Positions 1-11,835 are shown, counted from the first letter of the stretch. The stretch is DNA of 64,000 bases from Streptomyces sp. NBC_00659 (GCF_036226925.1 NZ_CP109031.1:6696001-6760000), one strand, 5' to 3'. A program made the numbers and translations. Notes: generated by a model not told the origin, from the letters alone.

Positions 1-356
1 CGGACGTCGTCCTCATCGACACCGCGGGCCGGCTCCACACCAAGACCGGCCTCATGGACGAGCTCGGCAAGGTCAAGCGCGTCGTGGAGAAGCACGCGCC
101 GCTCGACGAGGTGCTGCTCGTGCTCGACGCGACCACCGGGCAGAACGGTCTGGTGCAGGCGCGTGTGTTCGCCGAGGTCGTCGAGATCACCGGCATCGTG
201 CTGACCAAGCTCGACGGCACCGCGAAGGGCGGCATCGTCATCGCGGTGCAGCGCGAGCTGGGCGTCCCGGTCAAGCTGGTGGGGCTCGGCGAGGGCGCGG
301 ACGACCTGGCGCCGTTCGAGCCGGAGGCGTTCGTTGACGCCCTTATCGGCGAGTGA
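1..356 (+). CDS. ftsY: Signal recognition particle receptor FtsY (3' end only)
   Basis: This is the C-terminal 117 residues of the SRP receptor GTPase; the gene starts before the window. FtsY docks ribosome-SRP complexes at the membrane and hydrolyses GTP together with Ffh, which is also encoded here at 8.2 kb. Visible are the G3 motif DTAGRLHT, the stretch LDATTGQNG, the guanine-specificity motif [10 protein letters not shown] and the closing [17 protein letters not shown] typical of SRP GTPases. FtsY and Ffh share these motifs. The missing methionine-rich M domain and the end at ALIGE point to FtsY. Confidence 0.95.
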   Translation, partial: DVVLIDTAGRLHTKTGLMDELGKVKRVVEKHAPLDEVLLVLDATTGQNGLVQARVFAEVVEITGIVLTKLDGTAKGGIVIAVQRELGVPVKLVGLGEGADDLAPFEPEAFVDALIGE

Positions 357-452
357 CGAACCGCGTGAACGCGTAGGTGACCGAAGAAGCGCCCGCCCCC
401 GCAGTGCTGCCGGGGGACGGGCGCTTCGTCCTGTACGGACCGTTCCGGCGCG

Positions 453-1115
453 TCAGGCCCGCGAACGGTGTGCCACGTAGGCGAGCGTGCCCAGCAGCAG
501 CCTGGCCGGGGGCGGCTTCGTGGCGGAGTCGAGAACGGGGGAGCGCAGCCAGCGGACCGGGCCGAGCCCCGCCCGGTCGGAGGGCGGGGCGGTGATGAAC
601 GTGCCCGGGCCCAGGCCGTGCAGGTCGAGGGAGGCGTCGTCCCAGCCCATGCGGTAGAGCAGCTCGGGAAGTTCGGCGGCGGAACCGGGGGAGACGAAGA
701 AGTGGGCGCGGCCGTCCGCGGTGGCCGTCACGGGGCCGAGCGGCAGACCCATGCGCTCCAGCCGGACGAGCGCGCGGCGCCCCGCCGGCTCGGCCATCTC
801 GATCACGTCGAAGGTCCGGCCGACCGGCAGCATCACCGCGGCGCCCGGGAAGCCGGCCCAGATGCCGGTCGCCTCGTCCAGCGTCGTGCCCGCCGGGATC
901 GTCGGGGCGAAGGCCAGGGGGTGCGCACCCGGTGCCGGGCAGTCGGCCCGGCCGCACGAGCACGCCCCCGCGGCGGCTCGGGCACCCGGGACCACGTCCC
1001 ATCCCCACAGTCCGGTGAACGCTGCTACGGCGGTGCCCTCCGACGAGCGGCCGCGGCGCCGTGCACCGGTCCGGATGTCGCGCATCGCCCGACTACTGCC
1101 GATCGTGAAGCCCAT
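453..1115 (-). CDS. Prim-Pol-like (bifunctional primase/polymerase N-terminal) domain protein
   Basis: A 220-residue protein resembling the N-terminal Prim-Pol domain found in actinobacterial and plasmid primases. The start chosen is ATG at 1115, because a strong GGAGG sits 5-10 bases upstream; a longer frame exists but lacks such a site. The protein has an early WGWDVVPGA segment, a Cys-rich loop (CSCGRADCPAPGAHP) and a C-terminal RWLRSPVLDS. In active Prim-Pol enzymes a D-x-D motif follows the loop; here the equivalent position reads FDVIEMAE, so catalytic activity is doubtful. It is transcribed away from nsdA and towards ftsY. The function is unknown; the family call is moderately sure. 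Confidence 0.75.
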   Translation of the reverse strand: MGFTIGSSRAMRDIRTGARRRGRSSEGTAVAAFTGLWGWDVVPGARAAAGACSCGRADCPAPGAHPLAFAPTIPAGTTLDEATGIWAGFPGAAVMLPVGRTFDVIEMAEPAGRRALVRLERMGLPLGPVTATADGRAHFFVSPGSAAELPELLYRMGWDDASLDLHGLGPGTFITAPPSDRAGLGPVRWLRSPVLDSATKPPPARLLLGTLAYVAHRSRA

Positions 1116-1562
1116 GCCCCCTCCAACGGGTCCGGTGCGCCCGTGGTTACGTGACGGAACCGGATTGTCACCCTCTGTTCCTGCCTGCCCGTTATCGCGC
1201 GATCCAGACGGCGCCTTGTCGCGCATGGGGTGGTGCGTTCGGCTCCGTGCGCCCTGGAGTGCGCTTCTTCGCCCACCCTTGGTCGTTCTGTGTCAAGTGA
1301 ATCGCGAGCAGGCCGACTGGAGTTCATTCGAAGGGGTGGCGAATGGTGGCGTTTCACGGATCGCCATGGCTGGACGCGTGATCGTAGGATTACTTTGAGT
1401 GCACGAGTCCTGGGGTTTTGTTTACTCGCGAGTATGCCAAGGGCAAGCCGGGTTCCCGTTCGAAGGGTGAGAACTACCGGACGCGCGGCCGTGTTTACGG
1501 GCATTCTGATAGGGCTTGGCGCAGAGCGGCGACAAGTGATCTCGGGGAGTGGGGGCGTTCCA
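1116..1562. other. Divergent intergenic region upstream of nsdA
   Basis: This 447-base gap separates the two divergent starts and is visibly less GC-rich than its surroundings. It holds a BldD-like box (1389-1403), a perfect 12-bp palindrome (1423-1434) and two copies of TTCGAAGGG. An open frame continues upstream of the chosen nsdA start, but its composition does not look coding. No convincing -35/-10 pair was recognised. Confidence 0.6.
1389..1434. promoter_or_regulatory. Putative BldD-type operator region upstream of nsdA
   Basis: ATTACTTTGAGTGCA (1389-1403) matches 7 of the 9 fixed positions of the published BldD box as I recall it (nTnACnC(A/T)GnGTnAn). Twenty bases further on, TACTCGCGAGTA (1423-1434) is a perfect 12-bp palindrome. 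BldD bound to c-di-GMP represses developmental genes during growth, and nsdA is, as I recall, in its regulon. The site lies about 130-170 bases before the nsdA start. Assignment is inference. Confidence 0.4.
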
Positions 1563-3038
1563 GTGGGCGGCAACGGCGGAGGCGGGACGAACGCTGACAA
1601 GCGCCCCAACGAGCTGCTCGGCTCGTGGTTCGTGCGCAGTGGCTGGTCCAAGGGCGAGCTGGCGCGCCAAGTGAACCGCAGAGCGCGCCAGTTGGGGGCC
1701 AACCACATTTCCACGGACACCTCGCGGGTGCGTCGCTGGCTGGACGGGGAGAACCCGCGCGAGCCGATCCCGCGCATCCTGTCGGAGCTGTTCTCCGAGC
1801 GGTTCGGCTGTGTCGTCGCCGTGGAGGACCTCGGTCTGCGCGCGCCCCACCAGGCACCCTCCGTGTCCGGCATCGACCTTCCGTGGACCGGTCCCCAGAC
1901 CGTCGCGCTGATCAGCGAGTACTCGCGCAGCGACCTGATGCTGGCGCGGCGCGGCTTTCTCGGCAGTTCGCTGGGGCTCTCCGCCGGCCCGGCCCTCATC
2001 GAGCCCATGCAGCGCTGGCTCGTCCCGACACCACCGGCGTCCTACGAGGCGGCCGAACCGCCGGCCTCGACGCGCCGCGGCGGCAGGCTCTCCCAACCGG
2101 AGCTGGATCTCCTGGAGTCCACCACCGTGATGTTCCGTCAGTGGGACGCGCAGTGCGGCGGGGGACTGCGCCGCAAGGCCGTCGTCGGCCAGTTGCACGA
2201 GGTGACGGACCTCCTCCAGGAGCCGCAGCCCGCCGCCACCGAGAAGCGCCTGTTCAAGGTCGCCGCCGAACTGGCCGAGCTGGCGGGCTGGATGAGCTAC
2301 GACGTGGGTCTCCAGCCCACCGCGCAGAAGTACTTCGTGCTCGCCCTGCACGCCTCGAAGGAGGCGGGTGACAAGCCCCTCGGCTCGTACATCCTCTCCA
2401 GCATGAGCCGGCAGATGATCCATCTCGGGCGGCCCGAGGACGCCCTGGAGCTGATCCATCTCGCCCAGTACGGCAGCCGTGACTGCGCGAGCCCGCGCAC
2501 CCAGTCGATGCTGTATGCGATGGAGGCCCGGGCCTACGCCAACATGGGCCAGCCCGGAAAGTGCAAGCGGGCCGTCCGCATGGCCGAGGACACCTTCGCC
2601 GACGTGCACGAGTGGGACGACCCGGACCCCGACTGGATCCGCTTCTTCTCCCAGGCCGAGCTGTACGGCGAGAACTCGCACTCCTACCGCGATCTCGCCT
2701 ACGTCGCCGGACGCAGCCCCACGTACGCCTCCATGGCCGAGCCCCTGATGCAGGAAGCGGTCGACCGCTTCGGCAAGGACTCCGAGCACCAGAGGTCGTA
2801 CGCGCTCAACCTCATCGGCATGGCCACCGTGCACCTGCTCCAGCGTGAACCCGAGCAGAGTGCCGTCCTGGCCAAGGAAGCCCTGAGGATCGGCAGGAAA
2901 GTGCGCTCCGAACGCGTCAACACTCGTATCCGAAAGACGGTCGACACCGCGGTCCGCGAGTTCGGCGACCTCGCCGAGGTCATCGACCTCACCGACCAGT
3001 TGGCCGTCGACCTGCCCGAGACCGCCGAGGCGGTCTGA
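1563..3038 (+). CDS. nsdA: NsdA, TPR-containing negative regulator of sporulation and antibiotic production
   Basis: A 491-residue protein. In S. coelicolor its orthologue (SCO5582) represses aerial development and production of several antibiotics; deletion causes overproduction. The N-terminal 90 residues look like a helix-turn-helix-type segment (WSKGELARQVNRRARQLG, then DTSRVRRWLDG). The remainder is helical with repeated TPR-like pairs, for example residues 230-420. No catalytic motif or membrane segment is seen. GTG at 1563 was chosen because GGGGAGTGGGGG precedes it and the residues after it match the family start; the open frame runs 111 codons further upstream but looks non-coding. 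It is followed by the nitrogen operon on the same strand after a 437-base gap. Confidence 0.9.
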   Translation: MGGNGGGGTNADKRPNELLGSWFVRSGWSKGELARQVNRRARQLGANHISTDTSRVRRWLDGENPREPIPRILSELFSERFGCVVAVEDLGLRAPHQAPSVSGIDLPWTGPQTVALISEYSRSDLMLARRGFLGSSLGLSAGPALIEPMQRWLVPTPPASYEAAEPPASTRRGGRLSQPELDLLESTTVMFRQWDAQCGGGLRRKAVVGQLHEVTDLLQEPQPAATEKRLFKVAAELAELAGWMSYDVGLQPTAQKYFVLALHASKEAGDKPLGSYILSSMSRQMIHLGRPEDALELIHLAQYGSRDCASPRTQSMLYAMEARAYANMGQPGKCKRAVRMAEDTFADVHEWDDPDPDWIRFFSQAELYGENSHSYRDLAYVAGRSPTYASMAEPLMQEAVDRFGKDSEHQRSYALNLIGMATVHLLQREPEQSAVLAKEALRIGRKVRSERVNTRIRKTVDTAVREFGDLAEVIDLTDQLAVDLPETAEAV

Positions 3039-5148
<2,110 letters not shown>

Positions 5149-5186
5149 CCGGATCGGCCCGCACGAAGAAAGACAGGAGTCGCTGG

Positions 5187-7652
5187 GTGACGAGTACGGA
5201 CACGCGAGTGGAAGCAGAGGACTCGGGACCCAGCGGCTACGCGGCGGCCCGGCTGCGCCTCCTCCAAGAGGGGGCGCGGTCCGGGCCGCCGCGCCGTACC
5301 GCCCTCTCGGACCTGACGGACGACTGGCTGACCGGCCTGTTCACCGCCGGATCCCAGGGCCTGCGCGGGGTCTCCCTCATCGCCGTCGGCGGCTACGGCC
5401 GCGGCGAACTCTCCCCCCGCAGCGATCTCGACCTGCTCCTCCTGCACGACGGCACCGACTCCGCGGCCGTCGCCGCCCTCGCCGACCGCCTCTGGTACCC
5501 CGTATGGGACCTGGGCCTCGATCTCGACCACTCGGTCCGCACACCCGTCGAGGCCCGCAAGACCGCCGCCGACGACCTCAAGGCCCAGCTCGGCCTCCTC
5601 GACGCCCGTCACATCGCGGGCGACCTCGGCCTCACCGCCGGACTGCGCACGGCCGTCCTCGCCGACTGGCGCAACCAGGCGCCGAAGCGGCTGCCCCAGC
5701 TCCAGGAACTGTGCGCGGAGCGCGCCGAACGCCAGGGCGAACTCCAGTACCTCCTCGAACCCGACCTGAAGGAAGCGCGCGGCGGACTGCGCGACGCCGT
5801 CGCGCTGCGCGCCGTCGCCGCGTCCTGGCTCGCGGACGCCCCCCGCGAAGGACTCTCGGACGCCCGTCGCCGGCTCCTGGACGTCCGTGACGCCCTGCAC
5901 CTCGCCACCGGCCGCGCCACCGACCGCCTCGCGCTCCAGGAACAGGACCAGGTCGCCGCCGAACTCGGCCTGCTGGACGCCGACACCCTGCTGCGCCAGG
6001 TGTACGAGGCGGCGCGCGTCGTGTCGTACGCCAGCGACGTCACCTGGCGCGAAGTGGGACGCGTCCTGCGCTCGCGGGCCGTACGCCCACGGCTGCGCGC
6101 CATGCTGGGCGGCGGCAAGCCGGTCGCCGAGCGGTCCCCCCTCGCCGAAGGAGTCGTCGAACAGGACGGCGAGGTGGGGCTCGCCCGCACCGCACGTCCC
6201 GAGCGCGACCCCGTGCTCCCGCTGCGCGCCGCAGCCGCCGCCGCGCAGGCGGACCTCCCGATCTCCCTGCACGCCGTACGGCGGATGGCCGCCGCCGTAC
6301 GTCCCCTCCCCACGCCCTGGCCCGCCGAGGCACGCGAACAGCTCGTCACCCTCCTCGGCTCGGGCCGCGCGACCATCGAGGTCTGGGAGGCGCTGGAAGC
6401 CGAAGGGCTGATCACCCGGCTGCTGCCCGACTGGGAGCGGGTGCGCTGCCGGCCCCAGCGCAACGCCGTCCACATCTGGACCGTCGACCGCCACCTCATC
6501 GAGACGGCCGTCCGCGCCTCCGAACTGACCCGCCGCGTCGGCCGCCCCGACCTCCTCCTCGTCGCCGCCCTGCTCCACGACATCGGCAAGGGCTGGCCCG
6601 GCGACCACTCCGTGGCCGGTGAGATCATCGCCCGTGACGTGGCCGCCCGTATCGGCTTCGACCGCGTGGACGTCGCGGTGCTCGCCACCCTCGTACGCCA
6701 TCACCTGCTGCTCGTCGACACCGCGACCCGGCGCGACCTGGAGGACCCGGCCACCGTCCGCTCGGTCGCCGAGGCCGTCGGATCACAGGGCACCCTGGAA
6801 CTGCTGCACGCGCTCACCGAGGCGGACGCGCTGGCCACCGGGCCCGCCGCCTGGTCCTCCTGGCGCGGCTCCCTCGTCGCCGACCTGGTCAAACGGGTCT
6901 CGGCCGTGCTCGCCGGGGACGCTCCCGAGGAACCCGAGGCCCCCGCGCCGACCGCCGAGATGGAACGTCTCGCGATCGAGGCGTGCCGCACGGGCGGGCC
7001 CGTCCTGGCCCTGCGCGCGCAGACGGAACCGGTCGACACCGACACCGACGCCGAGCCCGCCACCGTCCCGGACGACCCGGAACCGCTCGGTGTGGAACTC
7101 CTCATCGCCGTCCCGGACCAGCCGGGCGTGCTCCCCTCGGTGGCCGGCGTCCTCGCCATGCACCGGCTGACCGTCCGCACCGCCGAACTGCGCGCCCTGG
7201 ACCTGCCCGACGGCGTCGACGGCTCGGTGCTGCTGCTCAACTGGCGCGTCGCCGCCGAGTACGGCTCCCTGCCGCAGGCCGCCCGGCTGCGCGCCGACCT
7301 CGTACGCGCCCTCGACGGCTCCCTCGACATCACCGCCCGCCTCGCCGAGCGCGACGCCGCCTACCCGCGCCGCCGGGGCGTGGTCGCGCCCCCTCCGCGG
7401 GTCACCGTCGCGCCCGCGGCGTCCCGCCTGGCCACGGTCATCGAGGTCCGCGCCCACGACGCCCCGGGCCTGCTGCACCGCATCGGGCGGGCCCTGGAGA
7501 CGGCGCGGGTACGGGTACGGAGCATGCACGTCTCCACGCTCGGCGCGAACGCCGTCGACGCCTTCTACGTGACGGGCACGAAGGGGGAGCCCCTGCCGGG
7601 GGAGGAGGCCGCCTCGGTGGCACGGGCCGTGGAGGAGGCGCTGCGGGGCTGA
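5187..7652 (+). CDS. glnD: PII nucleotidyltransferase GlnD
   Basis: An 821-residue bifunctional enzyme that modifies and demodifies GlnK. Domains in order: nucleotidyltransferase with GGYGRGELSPRSDLDLLLL (about residues 68-86); a helical PII-NT region; an HD domain with HIWTVDRHLIET and HDIGKG (about 429-469) for the reverse reaction; and two C-terminal ACT domains, the first near PDQPGVLPSVAGV, the second near HDAPGLLHRIGRAL. GTG at 5187 was chosen because AGGAG lies eight bases before it; the frame is open further upstream inside glnK. It is the last gene of amtB-glnK-glnD. Confidence 0.95.
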   Translation: MTSTDTRVEAEDSGPSGYAAARLRLLQEGARSGPPRRTALSDLTDDWLTGLFTAGSQGLRGVSLIAVGGYGRGELSPRSDLDLLLLHDGTDSAAVAALADRLWYPVWDLGLDLDHSVRTPVEARKTAADDLKAQLGLLDARHIAGDLGLTAGLRTAVLADWRNQAPKRLPQLQELCAERAERQGELQYLLEPDLKEARGGLRDAVALRAVAASWLADAPREGLSDARRRLLDVRDALHLATGRATDRLALQEQDQVAAELGLLDADTLLRQVYEAARVVSYASDVTWREVGRVLRSRAVRPRLRAMLGGGKPVAERSPLAEGVVEQDGEVGLARTARPERDPVLPLRAAAAAAQADLPISLHAVRRMAAAVRPLPTPWPAEAREQLVTLLGSGRATIEVWEALEAEGLITRLLPDWERVRCRPQRNAVHIWTVDRHLIETAVRASELTRRVGRPDLLLVAALLHDIGKGWPGDHSVAGEIIARDVAARIGFDRVDVAVLATLVRHHLLLVDTATRRDLEDPATVRSVAEAVGSQGTLELLHALTEADALATGPAAWSSWRGSLVADLVKRVSAVLAGDAPEEPEAPAPTAEMERLAIEACRTGGPVLALRAQTEPVDTDTDAEPATVPDDPEPLGVELLIAVPDQPGVLPSVAGVLAMHRLTVRTAELRALDLPDGVDGSVLLLNWRVAAEYGSLPQAARLRADLVRALDGSLDITARLAERDAAYPRRRGVVAPPPRVTVAPAASRLATVIEVRAHDAPGLLHRIGRALETARVRVRSMHVSTLGANAVDAFYVTGTKGEPLPGEEAASVARAVEEALRG

Positions 7653-8214
7653 CCTCGCGCCTGTCGGCCCGGCGGCCGTTCCGGGGCCGCACTGGTTTGG
7701 CGCCCGTGGTCGTTCCGGGCCCGTGGTCGTTCAGCGCCCGCGCTGGTTCCGGGCCTGTGGTCGTCCCGGGCTGCGGTCGTTCCGTGCCGTGGTCGTTCAG
7801 CGCCCGCACCGGTTCCGGGGCTCGTGGCCGTCCGGGGCTGCGGTCGTTCCGCGCCGTGGTCGTTCCGGGCCCGCGCTGGTTCCGGGGCCCATGGTCGTCC
7901 CGCGCCCGCACGCGCCCTGCCGGCCTCCGTGCTTGCTCCGCCGCCGCACTCGTTCTGCCCCTGCACTCGCTATGACCCCGGGTGGGTCCCGCCCCGCGTT
8001 CGTTCCGGGCGGCGAGCGGACATGTGATCTCCGCGACCCGGGGAGCCGTCCGGTCGCCGAAAGCCGGTCCGCCAGGGCCGCGGACCGCCGCCTCCACCGC
8101 CGCGGGCCTCGTCCCCGGTCGCCGAATGCGGTGCGCGGGGACGAATCGCTTGCGAGGACAGATACCCTGGAGGGCAGCCCGAAACCGACCCCGACTCCGA
8201 GGACCGAAGCCACC
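7653..8214. other. Intergenic region glnD-ffh with degenerate tandem repeats
   Basis: The gap of 562 bases is GC-rich and largely occupied by the repeat array listed at 7723-7909. The stretch 7990-8214 looks unique and would contain the ffh promoter; ACAGATACCCT at 8160-8169 could be a -10 region, but no good -35 is seen. Open frames on both strands run through the repeat and encode low-complexity Arg/Pro/Gly peptides, which I regard as non-coding. Confidence 0.6.
7723..7909. repeat. Tandem array of a ~67-bp unit built from ~17-bp subrepeats
   Basis: Units at 7723-7788 (66 bp), 7789-7855 (67 bp) and a shorter third at 7856-7909. Each begins GTGGTCGTTC and carries further GGTTCCGGG and GGTCGTCC subunits, so the array is a degenerate series of GTGGTCGTTCCGGGCCC-like blocks. 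Related blocks extend back to about 7677. Confidence 0.8.
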
Positions 8215-9765
8215 GTGTTCGATACCCTCTCCGACCGCCTCAGCGCGACGTTCAAAAACCTCCGCGGCAAGGGGCGCCTCAGTGAGGCGGACATCGACGC
8301 CACGGCCCGCGAGATCCGCATCGCGCTCCTCGAAGCCGATGTCGCCCTCCCGGTCGTCCGCACCTTCATCAAGAACGTCAAGGAGCGGGCCCTCGGCAGC
8401 GAGGTCTCCAGGGCGCTGAACCCCGCCCAGCAGGTCCTGAAGATCGTGAACGACGAGCTCGTCACGATCCTCGGCGGTGAGACCCGCCGCCTCCGGTTCG
8501 CCAAGAACCCGCCCACCGTGATCATGCTCGCGGGCCTCCAGGGCGCGGGCAAGACCACGCTCGCCGGAAAGCTCGGCAAGTGGCTCAAGGACCAGGGCCA
8601 CTCCCCGATCCTCGTCGCCGCCGACCTCCAGCGCCCGAACGCGGTGAACCAGCTCAGCGTCGTCGCCGAGCGCGCGGGCGTCGCCGTCTACGCCCCCGAG
8701 CCGGGCAACGGCGTCGGCGACCCGGTCAAGGTCGCCAAGGACTCCATCGAGTTCGCGAAGACCAAGGTCCACGACATCGTGATCGTGGACACCGCCGGCC
8801 GTCTCGGTATCGACCAGGAGCTGATGCAGCAGGCCGCGGACATCCGCGACGCCGTCAGCCCCGACGAGATCCTCTTCGTCGTCGACGCGATGATCGGCCA
8901 GGACGCGGTCAACACCGCCGAGTCCTTCCGCGACGGCGTCGGCTTCGACGGCGTAGTGCTCTCCAAGCTCGACGGTGACGCCCGCGGTGGTGCCGCCCTG
9001 TCGATCCGGCAGGTCACCGGCAAGCCGATCATGTTCGCCTCGAACGGCGAGAAGCTCGACGACTTCGACGCCTTCCACCCTGACCGGATGGCCTCCCGCA
9101 TCCTCGACATGGGTGACCTCCTCACCCTGATCGAGCATGCGGAGAAGGCGTTCAGCCAGGAAGAGGCCGAGAAGATGGCCTCCAAGCTGGCGTCCAAGAA
9201 GGGCCAGGACTTCACCCTGGACGACTTCCTGGCCCAGATGGAGCAGGTCCGGAAGATGGGCAGCATCAGCAAGCTGCTCGGCATGCTCCCGGGCATGGGC
9301 CAGATCAAGGACCAGATCAACAACCTGGACGAGCGGGACGTCGACCGCGTCGGCGCGATCATCAAGTCGATGACCCCGGGTGAGCGCCAGGACCCGACGA
9401 TCATCAACGGCTCGCGCCGTGCCCGTATCGCCAAGGGTTCCGGCGTCGAGGTCAGCGCGGTCAAGGGCCTGGTCGAGCGCTTCTTCGAGGCCCGCAAGAT
9501 GATGTCCCGCATGGCCCAGGGCGGCGGGATGCCGGGCATGCCCGGGATGCCGGGCATGGGCGGCGGCCCCGGCCGCGCCAAGAAGAAGCCGAAGCAGGCC
9601 AAGGGCAAGCAGCGCTCCGGCAACCCGATGAAGCGCAAGCAGCAGGAGGAAGAGGAGGCGGCCCGGCGCGAGGCGGGCGCCCAGGGCGGTAACGCCTTCG
9701 GCCTCCCGCAGCAGGACGCCCAGGACTTCGAGCTGCCGGACGAGTTCAAGAAGTTCATGGGCTGA
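8215..9765 (+). CDS. ffh: Signal recognition particle GTPase Ffh
   Basis: A 516-residue SRP54 homologue that binds signal peptides and 4.5S RNA and delivers ribosomes to FtsY. An N-terminal four-helix domain (MFDTLSDRLSATFKNLRGKG) is followed by the G domain with P-loop GLQGAGKTT (about residue 107), DTAGRLGID and SKLDGDARGG, then the M domain. The M domain shows methionine-rich helices (LLGMLPGMGQIK, MMSRMAQGGGMPGMPGMPGM) and the RNA-binding SGVEVSAVKGL region, ending with a basic tail and KKFMG. The start is GTG 8215. A strong terminator follows at 9814. Confidence 0.97.
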   Translation: MFDTLSDRLSATFKNLRGKGRLSEADIDATAREIRIALLEADVALPVVRTFIKNVKERALGSEVSRALNPAQQVLKIVNDELVTILGGETRRLRFAKNPPTVIMLAGLQGAGKTTLAGKLGKWLKDQGHSPILVAADLQRPNAVNQLSVVAERAGVAVYAPEPGNGVGDPVKVAKDSIEFAKTKVHDIVIVDTAGRLGIDQELMQQAADIRDAVSPDEILFVVDAMIGQDAVNTAESFRDGVGFDGVVLSKLDGDARGGAALSIRQVTGKPIMFASNGEKLDDFDAFHPDRMASRILDMGDLLTLIEHAEKAFSQEEAEKMASKLASKKGQDFTLDDFLAQMEQVRKMGSISKLLGMLPGMGQIKDQINNLDERDVDRVGAIIKSMTPGERQDPTIINGSRRARIAKGSGVEVSAVKGLVERFFEARKMMSRMAQGGGMPGMPGMPGMGGGPGRAKKKPKQAKGKQRSGNPMKRKQQEEEEAARREAGAQGGNAFGLPQQDAQDFELPDEFKKFMG

Positions 9766-9813
9766 CGCTCGTGCACTGACCTTCCGCCCCGTGCGGGAGC
9801 GCCGACGTGACGC

Positions 9814-9854
9814 CCACTGGGGGCGCCCCTCACCGCGAGGGGCGCCCCCAGTGG
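9814..9854 (+). terminator. Strong stem-loop terminator after ffh
   Basis: A perfect 18-bp stem, CCACTGGGGGCGCCCCTC (9814-9831) with its complement at 9837-9854, around the loop ACCGC. There is no U-tract, as is common in Streptomyces. Confidence 0.85.
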
Positions 9855-9900
9855 CGTGACCGCAGGTGCCGGTGTCCGCCATCTGTCGTAACGTCCACTT

Positions 9901-11835
9901 ATGAGCAATCCTGTGCCGCCGCGCAAGGCACCGGACCAGCCGTGGCGTACCGAGGGCACGCCACCTGAGCCGACACCGCCGCCGGGCGGCCGGCGGAAGC
10001 TGCCCGGCGGCTGGTGGAGCCTGGCCCTGGCCGCGCTCATCGTGTTCCTGATCGCCAACCTGGTGCTGTCCTTCTACAACAAGGGCAACGAGCCGACGAT
10101 CTCGTACACGGAGTTCAGCCGGCAGGTCGACGACGGCAACGTCACCAAGATCTACGCCAAGGGCGACGCGATCCAGGGACAGCTCAAGGACTCGCAGAAG
10201 AAGCCCGACGGCGACGGGAAATACACCAAGTTCAAGACCCAGCGCCCGGTCTTCGCGGACGACAAACTCTGGGACAACCTCCAGAAGCACGACGTCACGG
10301 TGACCGCCTCGCCGGTGGTCCAGGAGCGCAGCTTCCTGTTCAACCTGCTGATCTCGCTCGCCCCGATGATCCTGCTCGTCGTCCTGTGGATCTTCATCGC
10401 CCGGCGGATGGGCTCCGGCATGGGCGGCGCGGGCGGCATGCTCGGCCGCAAGGCACCCCCCAAACCGGTCGAACTCGTACCCGGCGGCAAGCGCACCACG
10501 TTCGCGGACGTGGCCGGCATCGACGAGGTGGCCGGCGAAGTCGACGACGTCGTGGACTTCCTGAAGAACCCCGACGCGTACCGCAGGATGGGCGCGAAGA
10601 TGCCGCGCGGTGTGCTGCTGGCGGGCCCGCCCGGCACGGGAAAGACCCTGCTCGCGCGGGCCGTCGCGGGCGAGGCGGGAGTGCCGTTCTTCTCCGCCTC
10701 CGCCTCCGAGTTCATCGAGATGATCGTGGGCGTCGGCGCCTCGCGCGTCCGCGAACTGTTCGCCGAGGCCCGCAAGGTGGCCCCGTCCATCATCTTCATC
10801 GACGAGATCGACACCATCGGCCGGTCACGGTCGGGCGGCTCCGCCATGGGCGGCCACGACGAGCGTGAGCAGACGCTGAACCAGATCCTCACCGAGATGG
10901 ACGGCTTCTCCGGCTCGGAGGGCGTCATCGTCATCGCGGCCACCAACCGCGCGGACATCCTGGACCCGGCGCTCACCCGCCCCGGCCGCTTCGACCGGGT
11001 CGTCAACGTCTCGCCCCCCGACCGCGGCGGCCGCGAGGCGATCCTGGAGATCCACACCCGCGACATCCCGCTCGCCCCCGGCGTGGACCTGACCCAGGTG
11101 GCCCGGACGACCCCGGGCATGACCGGCGCCGACCTCGCCAACCTCGCCAACGAGGCGGCCCTCCTCGCCGTCAAGCGCAAGCAGTCCGAGGTGACCCAGA
11201 GCGACCTCTCCGAAGCGCTCGAAAAGGTCCAGCTCGGCGCCGAACGCTCCCTGGTCATGCCCTACGAGGAACGCCGCCGCACCGCGTACCACGAGAGCGG
11301 CCACGCCCTCCTCGGGATGCTGCGGCCCGGCGCCGACCCCGTCCGCAAGATCACCATCGTTCCGCGCGGCCGCGCGCTCGGCGTCACCCTCTCCACGCCG
11401 GACGCGGACCGGTACGCGTACACCGAGGAATATCTGCGCGGCCGGATCATCGGCGCCCTCGGCGGCATGGCAGCCGAGCACGTCGTCTACGACGTCATCA
11501 CCACGGGCTCGGAGAACGACCTGGAACAGGTCACGAACCTCGCCCGCGGGATGGTGGCCCGCTGGGGCATGAGCGAACGCGTCGGCCGGCTGTCCGCGCT
11601 CCCGGGCGACTCCCAGCAGGCCTACGGCCTCGCGGCGGCCCCGGGCACCCTCGACTCGATCGACCACGAGATGCGCCGCATCGTCGACGAGTGCTACGAG
11701 GAGGCCTGCCAGAAGCTCCGCGAGCACCGCGGACAGCTCGACGCCCTGGCCGAGGCGCTCCTCGCGAACGAGACGCTGGAGGAGGCCGAGGCGTACCGGA
11801 TCGCCGGAGTGCCCCGGACGGTCAAGGAGGTCTGA
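9901..11835 (+). CDS. ftsH: FtsH-family membrane ATP-dependent zinc metalloprotease
   Basis: A 644-residue AAA+ protease of the cytoplasmic membrane that degrades damaged membrane and regulatory proteins. TM1 ([20 protein letters not shown]), an extracytoplasmic FtsH-ext domain and TM2 ([19 protein letters not shown]) precede the AAA module. That module has Walker A GPPGTGKT (about 243-250), Walker B IIFIDEID (about 297) and the second region of homology [18 protein letters not shown]. The protease domain carries HESGH (about 464-468) with the third ligand in [15 protein letters not shown] replaces the usual HEAGH; the zinc ligands are intact. Streptomyces usually have a second, longer FtsH elsewhere, so this is probably a paralogue. 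Confidence 0.92.
   Translation: MSNPVPPRKAPDQPWRTEGTPPEPTPPPGGRRKLPGGWWSLALAALIVFLIANLVLSFYNKGNEPTISYTEFSRQVDDGNVTKIYAKGDAIQGQLKDSQKKPDGDGKYTKFKTQRPVFADDKLWDNLQKHDVTVTASPVVQERSFLFNLLISLAPMILLVVLWIFIARRMGSGMGGAGGMLGRKAPPKPVELVPGGKRTTFADVAGIDEVAGEVDDVVDFLKNPDAYRRMGAKMPRGVLLAGPPGTGKTLLARAVAGEAGVPFFSASASEFIEMIVGVGASRVRELFAEARKVAPSIIFIDEIDTIGRSRSGGSAMGGHDEREQTLNQILTEMDGFSGSEGVIVIAATNRADILDPALTRPGRFDRVVNVSPPDRGGREAILEIHTRDIPLAPGVDLTQVARTTPGMTGADLANLANEAALLAVKRKQSEVTQSDLSEALEKVQLGAERSLVMPYEERRRTAYHESGHALLGMLRPGADPVRKITIVPRGRALGVTLSTPDADRYAYTEEYLRGRIIGALGGMAAEHVVYDVITTGSENDLEQVTNLARGMVARWGMSERVGRLSALPGDSQQAYGLAAAPGTLDSIDHEMRRIVDECYEEACQKLREHRGQLDALAEALLANETLEEAEAYRIAGVPRTVKEV

Noticed and set aside
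1230..1562. An N-terminal extension of nsdA
   Set aside because: The extra 111 codons have less GC-rich, promoter-like sequence and a strong ribosome site precedes the later GTG start.
7723..7909. A CRISPR array
   Set aside because: The repeats are degenerate and directly adjacent, with no unique spacers and no cas genes nearby.
7438..10290. A 950-codon open frame on the minus strand through glnD, the repeat and ffh
   Set aside because: It lies opposite two well-conserved genes and has the composition of a high-GC antisense shadow. The repeat portion gives only low-complexity residues.
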